Source of the DNA: Coniella vitis | Lineage: Eukaryota > Ascomycota > Sordariomycetes > Diaporthales > Schizoparmaceae | Direction of reading: 5' to 3' | NCBI GenBank assembly: GCA_011317545.1 | Contig: WUJK01000009.1 | Span: forward strand, 1,860,001-1,924,000 | Length of the DNA: 64,000 nt | Shown: piece by piece, positions 47,413 to 59,690 of the stretch | Numbering within the stretch: position 1 is the first letter of the stretch | Layout: every line of letters begins with the position of its first letter | The notes under the pieces: generated by a model | Seen by the model: the letters and a program-made list of their open reading frames with translations, nothing else | Database searches by the model: none | Told to the model about the DNA's origin: nothing | Position numbers and translations under genes: made by a program

Positions 47413-48296
47413 ACATAAAAGCGGAAGCCGCGAGACTCCTGCTGCGTGAGCTCCGCTCCTGCCTTGCACGACTGACAACTGGACGACTGACAGGCATTGG
47501 AGAGGGAAGGGGCAAGGCAGCCAGCCAGGCCGAATCCAAGAAGCCTATGAAGCTGTACATGGTAGCGCATTACCCACTCCCTGTGCTTTCCCCAGTCGAG
47601 GGTCCACACCGTCCTTGCGGCCCCGGCGCTGGACGCGACCGCCAGGAGACGCCCGCTCTGTCAGTCCAGTCCAGGCCAGCCCAGTCCAGTCAGAGAAAGA
47701 GAAGGAGAGTAAATAATAAACCGTCAGTGAGCGAGCCCTGGGCCCCCTGCACAACGCTCTGCCTGTTTTCACACCTCTCCGCATCAAGGCAGCAGGCAGG
47801 CCAACGAGCAGCAAACCCGCCATAGCGAGGACGACGACAAGAACAAAGCCGACCACCATCGAGGCCCTCATACTGCCCAAAAGAGCCAAAACGAGACTCG
47901 AGCGAAAAAAAAAGCTCGTTTCACACACACATACACGCGCGCGCACACGAACGACCCCATCCACACCGTTGTTACTCTGCCCGGCCCAGAATATCCGCCT
48001 GGCCGTCGCCTTAGCACCAACTGCTTGTTACCTTCGATTTATTATTTTTGTTCTCTCTTCTGTTCTCTTTTGCCAACCTGCGTGCCTAAACATCCGTCCT
48101 ATTACGAGGCGGACTCGACCTCTTCTCAGCCAAGCACCAAGATTCCTTGTCCCGTCATTCCAGTCTCAGCCTCCCGCCCCCCCCCCTTCCCCGCCGACCA
48201 ATCCCTTTGTGTTCTGCCTACCAACCAACCGGTCTCCCCAAATTTCCCAAGTGACAGCCTCAAGGCTCGGGTCGGCAGTCTCCCCGTCCATTCTTC

Positions 48297-51200
48297 ATGG
48301 AAGCCGACCCCGAGACCACCAGCCCCGTGGCTGATGGTAGTGGTGGTGGTGTTGGGCCTGGCCCAGCCCAGCATAAACATGCCTCGTCACTCTCGAGCTC
48401 AACCATAGTTCTCTCGCCCACCGCCTCGGAGCGCGCAGCCTCCTTCTCCGCCTCTCTCCCAAACCACAAACGAAGCAGCTCGAACCCCGACGACGCCACC
48501 GTGAAGCGAATCCCCGAGCACGATTCCCTCGTCACCGTCCGTCTGTCGGAGCCTCCACGACAGTTGACTGTCAACACAAACGTCCCGCCGGGCGGGCCTA
48601 CCATTCAGCATCGGAGGAGTCTCTTTCGCAACACACTGAGCCCCGCGTCTGCGACCACCAGCGGCTCTCTGAGCTCGCCATTGGATCCCAACGAGGCCCT
48701 CAGTCCCATCTCGACCGTGCCGGGCGCGAGTCTCAAGTTGAGCTTGCTAGACGAACTCGAATCTGTCGACGACGACAGCAAAACGATTAACGGAGCTGAA
48801 GGAGAGGAAAGTGACGACGAAGAGGTGGATTGGGAAGAACTACAAAAGACTGAGGACGCCGAGTCCAAGCACAACGAGGAAGATGTGGGTTTCCCCAAAA
48901 TCCATTGTTCCTTCTTTCCTTTGTCCCTACAAAATGTATGCGACATGCAATGAATATTGACAGGCGATGACACAGACTACTGCTATGTTGCTGGCTCGAT
49001 TGGAGCAAGAAAACGACAGACTGGCTACGAACCCAAAGAGCGTCAAGGTACAGGCCGTGGAGAAGTTGCAGCAATCTGCCCGCAGACCACGGCCACCTTC
49101 CATGGCGCAACTGCGAGAAATGGTCCAAGGACCACAGCCCGCACCTCTGCGCTACTCGATGCTACCGCCGCCCCCCATGACGGACCTCGAGTTTTACGCG
49201 GCTCTTGTCAAGGACTACCAGCAGACGGCGGCGCGGTTGCCCACGTTACTCGCCAACAAGATCCGCAAGGGCATTCCACCACCGCTGCGAGGAGTCGTGT
49301 GGCAGAGCATGTCTTTGGCGCGAGACGTTGCACTGGAAGATGCGTTTGAGAGATATACTGGCGAATCCAGCCCGTACGAAGGTCTCATTGGCAAGGATCT
49401 CGGCCGCAGTTTTCCTGGTGTCGAAATGTTCCGCGACCCCGAGGGCGATGGACAGCGCATGCTGGGTCGCGTCCTCAAGTGCTACAGCTTGTATGACCAA
49501 AAGATTGGCTACTGCCAGGGCCTTGCCTTGCTGGTCGGTCCTCTTTTGATGCACATGAGCGACAAACAGGCCTTCTGTGTTTTGGTCAAGTAAGTGTTAC
49601 TATTCTCGTTTGCTAAGAAGGTTTTGGCCAGCAGCTCGACAAAGGCGGTGTTTTGGAATGGGACGATTTAGCATGCTAACTGACGAGTCAGGCTCATGGA
49701 GCAATATGACCTTCGGTCCTCTTTCCTGCCAGACCTCTATGGCCTGCACGTCAAGATTTACCGTGAGTAAAACAAAAGACACTGCAACCTTCTTTCCCTC
49801 TGCCTGCTCCCCTATCTTTGAGCTCCACCGATCGTCGGGTGGCCGTGGGTAGCCGATAGAGCGGTTCCCACTAGCTGTGGCCGCTCCTCATTTAGACTTG
49901 CGAGCACGAGAATGATTTTTTCTGGGGCCGCTTGTTTGTTGCTGCACCACGTTTGTGTATGTGTGCACGCATGTCACTGACCATTTGATGAAACTGGTGT
50001 TATAGAATTCCGAGAATTGCTTCGAGACACTCTGCCTGCGCTGTCGGACCACTTGGACGATTTGCAGGTTGACCCAGCCTACGTTTCACAATGGTTCCTC
50101 TCATTTTTCGCAGTTACCTGTCCCCTGCCGATGCTGTTTCGTAAGTATTCCTGCGAGACTCCACTTTTCTCTGTGCATGCACAATTGACAATGGACCAGG
50201 AATCTACGATGTGATCTTCGCCGAGGGCGCATCCGAGACTATTATGCGGGTGGCTCTCTCGCTTATGAGGCGCAATCAGCCCAGGATCCTTGCCCTGACC
50301 GAGATGGGAGACGTGCTGCAGCTGCTCCTGAGCCGAAGCCTGTGGGATGCCTACCATGTACGATTGCTTAGTCCCCTCTCCCCTCTTTTCTTTGTAGATA
50401 TCGCTACCCAGCCACACTTTCTTTTTGTTCTCTTATAATGCTAACCGAACAATGACAACCAGTACAACGCAGACGAGTTCGTATCGGACTTTGTCAGCCT
50501 ATCGCCCGTAGTCAGCAGAGAGCGGCTTGCGGCGCTTGAACAGGGATACCGCGAGAGCCAATTGACACACCCATCCAACCAGCTAAGCGCCAATGCAGCA
50601 CGGTCCTCCGAAGTCACTAACGCAGCATCCCGCTTTCTGGGGCGCCTCTGGGCCAATTCCACCGTCTCTCTCAAAGCATCCCCTACCACCACCACTAACA
50701 GCAACAACAACCACAACCACAACAACAACTCCACCTCAAGCCTCACCCCCAGCGCCGCATCCCGACCGCTCAGCATGCTCAAGAGAAGCGCTTCCAAACA
50801 GAGCCTGGCTTCCACTCTCAACTCAATGGAAGCCAGCACGTCGTCCACATCGTCGTCTGCCAGCGTCCTGAGCACCCTGAGCACCGTCTCCACGGACGCC
50901 ACCTCCATTTCCCGCGACTCCACCGCCGACGATGCGTCGAACCTTGCGCGAGAGTCCAAACTGAGCTTTCAAGTCAACTCTGACAACAAAAATCTGCACA
51001 ATCAGATCGAAGACCTCCTCACCGCCCTCAGCGACCTGCAGCGACAACATGTCCTGTTGGCGGATCAGCTGCAGCGGGAACGAGAGGAGCGCGATGAAGA
51101 TCGGAAAACAGTACGAACGCTGCTTGGCAGCATTAGGAGACAAGCAAGCAGCGAAACGTTCAACACATCACATAGCGGCGACAGCGACGCAACGATCAAG

Positions 51201-52133
51201 CCTGATGGCATCACTACACACGATGGAAGCTTGATGGAACTTTTGGATAGTATGGAGGGACGCTTCGGGGAGGACGACAACAAGAGGCGATCGTCCATTA
51301 CCCAAACCAAGCCCCAGATGCGCGACGATCTTGCTCGTGCCAAGGAGCAACTTGCGATAGAAATGTCAAAGTCGCAGGACGCTAACCGCCGTGCGGTTGA
51401 TCTCGAGCAGGAAGTTGCCAACATGAAGGACCAACTGCGGGAGAGTCATGCACATGTTCGAAACCTCCACACGGAAAAGCAACGCCTCGAAAAGCAGATT
51501 CATAGTATGCGTGTTAGAGCCTCGGATTCTGCTGGTAATGACAGCGCTGCAATGGGTGGCTGGTTATCCAGGAGCTCCAGCACGAGGTCCACGGCACCGG
51601 GCCTGCGGGAACTCAAGCTGGGGAGGAGCCAATCCACCCCGTCGCAGATCTCGGTCACTAAGCGCGCATCATCGCTTCTAGGCCCAATTCCTTCCGAGCC
51701 TTCTCCTCCCGCGCCCACTTCTACGCCTCAAGACGCATCGGCGAGCGAGCAGGAAGCACTTCTTTTGGAACTTGTCCAGGCCAAGACGGCCGAGGCTGTT
51801 GCCAAGCAAGAGGCAGAAGAATCGAAGCAAAAGCTTGAGCAATTACGCAGACAATTGGTTGCTGCTAATGAACAGCTGCGCCAATCCATGGATGCTCAGC
51901 AACAGCAGCAACAACAGCAGCAGCAACAACAGCTGCAACCAGGAGGACAGCAACAGTCCCAGCAGCAACAGGCAGGGGTCATGGGAATGTTTAGAAGTTT
52001 TACAACATCAGCCCCTGATTCGAGTGCAGAAGCTGCGAAGGCTGTCACTCCTGCTGTACCTGCCACACCTACGCCTGTTCCAGCCGCGCCTGCAGCATCG
52101 GGTGGTGGAGGCTTCTGGGGATGGAGAAAGTAG
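48297..52133 (+). CDS. gyp5: TBC-domain Rab GTPase-activating protein, Gyp5 type
   Basis: Six exons: 48297-48884, 48964-49589, 49692-49762, 50006-50140, 50200-50357 and 50463-52133, giving 1082 aa. The first 250 residues are Ser-rich and acidic. The TBC domain runs from about 297 to 530. It contains the arginine finger segment IPPPLRGVVWQSM and the glutamine finger YCQG, both needed for GTP hydrolysis on the bound Rab. LMEQYDLRSSFLPDLYGLH and FAVTCPLPMLFR are further conserved pieces split by introns. Downstream is a Ser/Asn-rich linker, then coiled-coil segments (about 690-860 and 920-1000), a Gln run (about 1005-1030) and a short Gly/Trp tail. Yeast Gyp5 acts on Ypt1 and Sec4 in polarised secretion. 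The substrate here is inferred from that family. The longest intron, 243 nt, lies before exon 4. Confidence 0.92.
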
Positions 52134-54522
52134 AATTTCTTGGCCGGAGGTCATCTTTTTCTTCTTCTTTTTTTGGAACGAGCAGGACTGCGCGGCTTGT
52201 GTCGTTTTACCGTACCATTACCAACTGCTTGGATACGGGCAATGGTCTCGAACGATGGCTTTGAAGATGCTTGGCTACTATTACATGCTACTTGCCGACC
52301 TTCTATCGTGTCCTTTGAGAGTTGTGTCTCTTGTATTACTGGTTTGTGTGCAAGTAAGACGACTGATTCCACAAAACGGCATGCATCAAACTTGTTATAC
52401 AATGGAAAGGAAATAACATCAACCATTTTTATTCCTTTTATCCTTTATCTTGGCACGTGGAGTGTCTTGATCTATCATTTCTACGGAGACGGCAGATGGA
52501 AGCATTTTATTGGAAGTGGCCTGGATGGCTTTTCCTGGGATTTTATTTCCCTCCTTTGATGGATGAATGGATGGATGAGGTAGAATCAGAGTATACCAAT
52601 ACCATGTGAACCATACACTTATATCACTCGAGCACTGAGAGCAAATCTTAGTAAGGAGAATCACATGCAAATCAAGCAGGTAACTCTCCGGTGGTGTGGG
52701 TGGTATTGGAATCCTGCAAGAGTCTGACTGTCTGAGGAGGGATGACGACAGATGGCCAAGTCAGTAAGTGCAGCCAGCCTGCTTTTGCATGCTTGAAGGC
52801 TGGGTGGCTGGGTGGCTGGGTGGGTGGCTGATGGCTTCTTGTACGTAAGGTGGGGGGGGGGGAGGTTGTGGAATGGTGGCCGGTTGTCAAGATCGTGTCA
52901 TTGTCAATAAGAACAGGTCAGCGTAGCTGGCAATCTATCTTATTACTATCTAGTATCAAGCCTGAGTTTGATTCTATAGGAATTAGGAAAAAAAGAAGTA
53001 GGAGGTCATTTTGTTATATACTTTTCCAATTCCTGGGGAGTGCTAGGCAGTGGTTTGTGTGGTGGGCTATGTTTTGAATGTCTGCTGCTTGCCTTGCTCT
53101 TGCTTGTTCTCTGATGTAATGCGTGTTTCGGGTTTTTTATGCGTAGGAAGTACTACTATGTATATAGTTGGGAAATGTATATTACCTCACCAGGATAAGG
53201 AAGAATTGGGAAACGGAAAAAGGGAGGTAAGTAAATCCCCGGACTTGGCACAAGATTCTGAGCCAAGCATGTGTGTACTCACGCAGATGGTCCATTTCGG
53301 CATACAAACAAAACAAGGAGATGCGGCAGTCAAATAATGGAAGCTTGTAACTCTGGTCACTGTGGTCGAAGAATATTGTGATTTTTCACTGCGTTGTACT
53401 TCTACTACTGTGTAATATGTACATAGTAGCCAGATATTGTATGACGTCCGTTTCTTGGAGGCCCGCGCGAGGAGAATGGTGGAGTGTGTGCATGAAAAGG
53501 CAACTTTTTGACACACTGTGAACAGGAACGGGCAAGTATACTATGGAAACTGAAGAATTGCCATGTACATAGTAGAGGCATCATCACTAATGGTCCAAGA
53601 ACACCAAGTGGGCATATGATTTGGTTCGTCTTTGTCCAAAAAGTTTCATGTCTTTTTTTGTCAGCATATAGCGGTAGTTGACTTGCAGTTTGCTGGTGCC
53701 ACAGTGACGACAGCTCATAGGCAGTGCACTAGCCACAAGCAAGACTGGCAAATTTGGCAGGCAGGTAGGCTGGCTGGCTGGCAGGTTGGCAGGTCAAACG
53801 AGGCCCGGACCAACTGGTACAAACAGCCTGTACCTAGGTACACAGAAATAGGCTATGCGTATTATTAGGCCGGTGTGTTTTGTTAGCGCCTTGATTACGG
53901 CAAGCCAGCGTCACTGGTCTCGGCCCAGCAAGAATACGTCGTCTGGCATGCGTGGGAGAAACGAAAAGGCAAAGGCGCCCGCGGGGCTTTGTAGCGCCCA
54001 CCCCCCCCCGGCAAGTCTGGGCCCCAGAAGGCTCCGAGCAAGCCTAGCAGAGTGGGTTGGAGCTGTACAGCGGGCTACTAACCGGCAAGCAGGGAATACC
54101 TCGCACCACTGCCTGCGAGCTGCCAGAAGCTACTACTGTATTACGTGCCCGCCAAAATACGTCGGCGCCAGCAACCATTGACTGAGGACTGTCGTCACAC
54201 CTTTTTCTCTGCATTTCCCTTTTTCTCTCGACCCTGCTGCTGCTGCTGCTGCCGCTTCTGCTTGCCCACATACAACTCAATCTAAACCAACACACCAGCA
54301 AAGCCTCAAGACAGCTTCCGCCCCTCCATCCATCCAGTAAACCCGTCACATCAGGAAGAACAACCTTCAGCATTGCGACCCTACTACGTCTTGGCCTCCA
54401 GCTCCTCAACACCCGTGCCACGCTCGCCCGTTTCTCTGTGCTTCGCAAGCCTAAGAGCACGTGCTCCTGACTCTGTTACGACGCTCTCTCCGATCCAGCC
54501 TCACAGAAACAATACCGCAAAA
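52134..54522. other. Intergenic with tandem repeats and motif copies
   Basis: About 2.4 kb. It contains a GGCTGGGT tandem tract at about 52799-52830, motif copies at 53154-53161, 53421-53428 and 53567-53574, and an ACCTAGGT at 53832-53839. The last 300 bp are C/T-rich and likely the reticulon leader. No gene is supported. Confidence 0.55.
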
Positions 54523-56086
54523 ATGGCCGACACCGCCAACGGTGCTTTCAACTCCTTGAAAGCTAGTATGGTAAGTCAAACTCCATTCTGTTGCTTCTAC
54601 GCATTTGTTTCCTTGTCCCGTCTCCCGTAAAGCCAAAGCGCTGTCTTGATTCACGAAGCTTACTGACCAACCTTTTCCTGCAGTGTTTGAAAGCTCCGCG
54701 AGCCCATTCGTAGCTTTCATCATGGTGTCACCCGAGATAAGCTAACAGCCTCACTTCAGATGCTCAGAGTGCCTACGACTCTGTGTCTAGTGGTAGGATA
54801 GCCTCTCCAAAGAAATCCCAACCGCAGTATGCAAAAAAGCTAATACACTGTCGCTTTCTCTTTTCCTCAGGTCCCGTTGCCCAAAAGGTCTCGGATGAGC
54901 ACCAAAGAACCACAGCCGAGCTGTCCAACCTCGCGGCTGCTCGCCAAACCCCTTCCAACCCTGCTGCCACTGGCCAGCCCTTGACGCACTACCACTCCTT
55001 CTTTTCGGAGCTTCTGTCGTGGAAGAACCCTCGTACGTAACAAGAATATTCCTGAATCTCCCGATCAAGCCTTTCATGTCGGCGGACCCTGCGGAGGAGC
55101 GGGACCGCGGCAATAGATAAGGGGGTGCTTCGGAGATTGATACGAAAGATGAAACCAAATACACTAACCAACTCGTTTGTTGCACGCAGGTGCTTCCGCC
55201 ATTGCCTACCTTTCCACCGTCGCTCTCATCTTTGCGGTTAGATACCTCGACCTGCTGCGATGGGGCTTCAGGCTTACGTGGATGGTCTTGGGCATTACCA
55301 TCGCCGCTGAGGTCGTTGGCAAGCTGGTCATGAACGTCGGCTTGGCCAGCCAGCTCCGCCCTCGCAAGTACTACACAGTTCCTCGTGAGAGCCTCGACTC
55401 TGTGATTGGCGACGTCCATGAGCTGGTCAATTTTGTCGTTATCGAGTCCCAGCGCATCCTGTTTGCCGAGAACATTGGCGCTTCCACTACTGTGAGCAAT
55501 TATATTCTGCTCGTATTGATACAAGATTTTGACTGACATACAAAAACTCTAGGTCGCCGTTAGCGCTTTCCTGTCGTACTGGCTCGTCAAGATTGTGCCC
55601 TACTGGGGTCTTGCCCTCCTCGCCACCACCCTCCTCTTCACCGTTCCCCTGATCTACACCACGAACCAGGAGCTTATCGACCACCACCTCCAGAATGCGC
55701 AGAATCTTGTCCAGGCCCAGACTAACCAGCTCAAGGAGGTAGCCGGAACCCACACTGCTCACGCCACTGAGGTAACCAAGGGCCTTGTGGGAGACTACGC
55801 CACCAAGGCTCAGCAGATTCTGCGCGGTCGCCAGGCCTCTGCTGAGCCCCCCGCCCAGCAGGTCAAGGAGTCTGACTTCCCTACCGCTCCTAAGGAGGAG
55901 TTCCAGGCCCCCGAGGAGGAGACTGAGGTCGCTGAGGAGGAGACCAAGGCTCCCGAGCTGCCTGAGGTCCCCACTGCTCCTGCGCCCGGTCTTGATGCAC
56001 CCGCGTCCGCTTCGCACCCCGACACTGAGGAACACGCCACTGAAGACTCGGCTGCCCACCATGAAGAGCCTCTTCTCGCCATCTAA
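54523..56086 (+). CDS. rtn1: Reticulon-family ER-shaping protein
   Basis: Five exons: 54523-54565, 54760-54792, 54871-55032, 55190-55491 and 55553-56086, giving 357 aa. The N-terminal 60 residues are polar. A reticulon homology domain starts at LTHYHSFFSELLSWKNPRAS. Two long hydrophobic hairpins follow (about 82-127 and 181-222) with a loop containing YYTVPRESLD and GDVHELVNF between them, as the family shows. The last 100 residues are Glu/Pro/Ala-rich. Reticulons insert as wedges in the cytosolic leaflet and hold ER tubules curved. The first exon end is uncertain. A GTATGG donor at 54566 keeps frame with the second exon, whereas the stronger GTAAGT five bases later leads to a stop, so alternative splicing is possible. 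The other splice sites are clear. Confidence 0.9.
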
Positions 56087-58630
56087 ATGGTGACCAGGTG
56101 ATAGCCAGAAAAGGGGTTTGTCCATCATCAGCCGGCATATGCTGGGTAAGAAGGACATGTATATCTTTCGAGAAGATATTAAGACAAGCGGGAAGTGAGA
56201 GACTTTAGGGCAATTTCCCGAGATTTTCTCCTTCTTGGGGGGAAGGGGGTGCGTGTGGATGTCGGTATCAAAGGCGGACAACTTTCGTGGCGGATAAAGG
56301 TCGGGAGCGGCCCCGGTGAGTGGGAGAGGAAATCCAGAATGTGTGGATGAGTGGTGGCGCGAGAGGGCTCGCGAGAGATCAGTTTTTGAGAGGGCAGATC
56401 GATATTGCTACGGGGTTGAAATGCAGCAAACAAGTTGTTTTTGTTATTATCTGGGGATTTCAAGAAGCGTCTTGCGCGTTGTTCTTAATCTGGTTTCCTT
56501 TGAAAGGTCCTTATTTCCTGTTTGGTGCTTTTAAACACTACTACAATCCCTTTTTTTCTCTCGTGGTGTGTCTTGCAGTCATTTGGTTCGCATGTGTGAT
56601 AAGATTGAGTGTATTGTGATTTTTTATTCCTGTGGTTGACTTAACGACAAACTCCGGATCATCGCAGGATGGAGAACGAATGAAATGCTACTTGTTATGC
56701 TTTGTTTGCTCTTCACACGAGATGAAAAGCATAGTATATTGTTTATCTCATCTTGAGCGTACCGAGTATTGGTTATAGGGGTGAAGACAGGGAGGAGGTC
56801 AAGCTGGAAAATCAAGGAGAGGAGATAAGAAAAGGATTTTGGGGGGGGGGGGAGCAAATATTAATTGATATTTGGATAATATTCAACATCACTATTCAAG
56901 TGGGAAAACATATATATGAGAGGTTGTAGTAGTGGTGGTAGTAGTAGTAGTAATAGGATTATGTGGTTTTGTTCATGTAACTGGGGTGGATGGATGGTGC
57001 ACGGTTTGCTTGACTTTTGAAAATACCGGTTGAGATATGCGTACATCTAGCATTGATATTTCAATATCATGGCTCTTGAATGTTTTGGGACAATGCGTAG
57101 GTCGTCGATATTGAATGAGTTTGATGAGGCGGATGTGGTTCATTTTGCGTGTTTATATTTATAATATATAAGTTTGTGATTAATATTCGTGTTGGTAATT
57201 TTGTGTTTTGACGTGGTGTTTTTTGATATATTGAGTCGGAGGAGGCGGGGCCCAAGGGGAGGGAAGGGAAAGCAAGGTGGTGTAGTTATGAAAATGAATA
57301 GGTTTTTTGTGTTTTTTTTTGTGGGGGGGGGGAGTTTTGAAGGGAATGGTTTAAAGGTGTGTTATATACATATATATGTATATATATCCGTTGGTAGTTC
57401 TTTAAGCAGGCATCGTGATGAATCACTTTGCTAGACTGTTTTCTCTTGGATTGTAAAAAGGGGAGAGAGTATAGGGTCGGGAACGGGAACGGGGGGGGGG
57501 AAGGGGGATAGCAAGGTAAGGAAGGCAATTTGTGGATTTTAAGAAGTACTGTCCGTAAAAAAAAGAAGAAAAAAAGGAGAAAAAAAAGGACAGAAAGTTG
57601 TTGGAAGAGAAGGAGAAGGAAAAAGAAGAAGAAAAAAAAGACTCTGGGACGAACAACTGTAAGAAACGAACGTTATGTATGATAGGTATGGTGATACTGG
57701 GAGGATGAGTTCGAGGGGGTAGGAAGGGGAGAAAAGATGTTGAAAGAAGGCGATTTGAGAACAAAAACGACATCAAGAGGGAGGGCCACGTCTTGTGGGA
57801 AAGATCAGGAGTAGGAAACGGGAAAAGAGCTCAAGAAAATGAAAAGACAGTGTGAAAGAATGATACGAGGGAAATGATCTTGAGAAGACGAAGTATTGTA
57901 TATAGAAAATAACATTCTGGAATGAAGGACGAGAACAATAAGGGATATGAAGGGAAACCAAAGCGTATCGATGACGACCGCTACAAAAGCGACCTTGAGA
58001 ATCAATCTCTGCAGAATCACATAGCCAAAACTCATGGCTGACGTGCAATAGCGAGCACTTGAGGTGAGTATCATCGAGTCAGTTGAAGGGAAGGTGGAAA
58101 GAATATATGGATAATAGCGCCTAGATATCTGGGATCTAAAAAGTCTAGAGATAGTCTATGAGAAGTTATTGAGTGAGCATGCCGTCGTATTCATAAGGAA
58201 GCCGGTCAGTAGGAAGATCTTGAACGGTTGCGTGGAAGAGTGTTGCTTAGATAGTGAAATAGTACTGTTTCTAATATAGTAACTAAAAGGTTAAGGAACT
58301 CAAACTGAACGGAGTTGTAGTTTAAAATGATGAATGCTGTAAGAGGGGAATACAAGTTCGCCAGATAGCTACAGGAAGATTTTAATACTTGAAGTATGCT
58401 GGCTGGAAATTAATATGTCATCAAAAGCTTTGAAGGTTGTTTATATGAAAAACAAGTCTCTGGTTCACAACAAACTTTGCCTAACGTATACTTCCATTGT
58501 CCCATCATCGTTCGATGAAGCTCAAAAATTCTGTGTAAGGTATATGGTTGAAAATGTACCATGTATAGGCTATATATAATGATCCTTGCCTGAATCCCTG
58601 ATTCTGGAAGTACCTATAAGTTATATATTA
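56087..58630. other. Intergenic, G/T-rich then AT-rich, no gene seen
   Basis: About 2.5 kb after the reticulon gene. It contains several long G runs (near 56841, 57325 and 57491), a TAG-type triplet tract at 56933-56953 and A/G-rich stretches near 57550-57650. No coding frame shows real features. Toward the right it passes into the mutated transposon DNA. Confidence 0.55.
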
Positions 58631-58818
58631 GCAGGCGGGGAAGTATTACCTTTAAGTCTTCGTATATTATCGAGCAATATCAAGTATTATAAGTAATTAA
58701 GAGGGATTACCCTATTATATAAAATAATACTTAGATTTATAACTAAAGACTATAAGGAAACTATCTAATATTAAGCTATAAACTCCTTATCCTTATATCC
58801 TTCTATTATTTTAGTAAG

Positions 58819-58891
58819 TCGATATAATCGATATCGATCCTATCGATCTATAGTATATTAATCGATATAATCGATATCGATTCTATCGATC
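58819..58891. repeat. Two 30-bp direct repeats with internal palindromes
   Basis: A 30-bp unit at 58819-58848 recurs at 58862-58891 with one C/T difference. Each contains the palindrome ATCGATATCGAT. They lie at the left edge of the mutated block. Confidence 0.85.
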
Positions 58892-59279
58892 GTATAACTA
58901 TTAGGACCCTAACCCTAATTATATTATTATAAATATCTAGATATCCTTATATAAAAGATCCCTATTAGTCCGTTAAGGTTCCGATTTATTAATATATAGT
59001 TACGCTAGCCTATTCCTATAACCTATATAACCGTAGGTTATAATATTATCTCCCTTCTATCGGTCTTTATCCCTAAAGACCTATAATATTTCCGTAAGTA
59101 ATCCTGCCTAATATTCTTATTTCGGATTATACTTTCCTAATTCGTTATATCGTCGTCTTCTCGTATAACGAAACCTCGTTCGTTAAATCTAAGGTCTAAT
59201 TCTACTAAATAGAAGTTATCCTTATACTTAATTATTCTTTCGAATACCTTCGAGATACGTCCTTACTCTTACTACGATT

Positions 59280-59690
59280 CTAAGGGTAAAACTTCTTATT
59301 AAGTTTCCTTTAGTAATTCTTCTTATTACGCTGAGTACGTATATTTAAAGTTTCCTCGTTACGATATTTTAGAGATAACTAATTCTACCGACCTTTTATA
59401 TATCTCTTCGTAGTATTAAAAGTTGGAGGATAAGATCGAGGAGCTAGAAGATAAACTAATACGCTTATATAGGTAAAGGAAGATATAGCGAGAGCCGATA
59501 ATATATATTATTCGTTATAGTTTATCGAATCTAGAAGACCTAGATTATATAAAATATAAGGAGGTAGAGAAGGAGCGTTTAGCCGCCGAGGCTAAATATT
59601 GTTCCGTAGAGCCGACCGTTCTTAAAAGCTTATTACCTAAGGGTTTTATAACTATTTATTTATTTATTTATTTATTTAATTAAATTAACG
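59280..59690 (+). pseudogene. RIP-degraded reading frame with coiled-coil-like part, family unknown
   Basis: A frame can be followed for over 100 codons through TAA/TAG codons that C-to-T changes would create. It includes a stretch of alternating Leu and Glu/Lys (KLEDKIEELEDKLIRLYR at about 59417-59470) and VEKERLAAEAK near 59563. Such segments occur in the ends of several fungal transposon proteins, but I cannot name the family. A (TTTA)n tract follows directly at about 59653-59680. Confidence 0.4.

Larger units (their letters stand above)
44468..48296. other. Large intergenic region rich in short motifs
   Basis: About 3.8 kb before the Gyp5-type gene. It holds a T24/A39 homopolymer pair and at least ten copies of the TACATAGTA-type motif, and its last 700 bp are C/T-rich and probably a leader. 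No coding frame shows family features. Confidence 0.55.

Noticed and set aside
58909..58920. Two copies of the telomere-like hexamer CCCTAA
   Set aside because: Two copies inside RIP-mutated DNA can arise from CCCCAA by C-to-T change. No longer array is present, so it is not evidence for a telomere.
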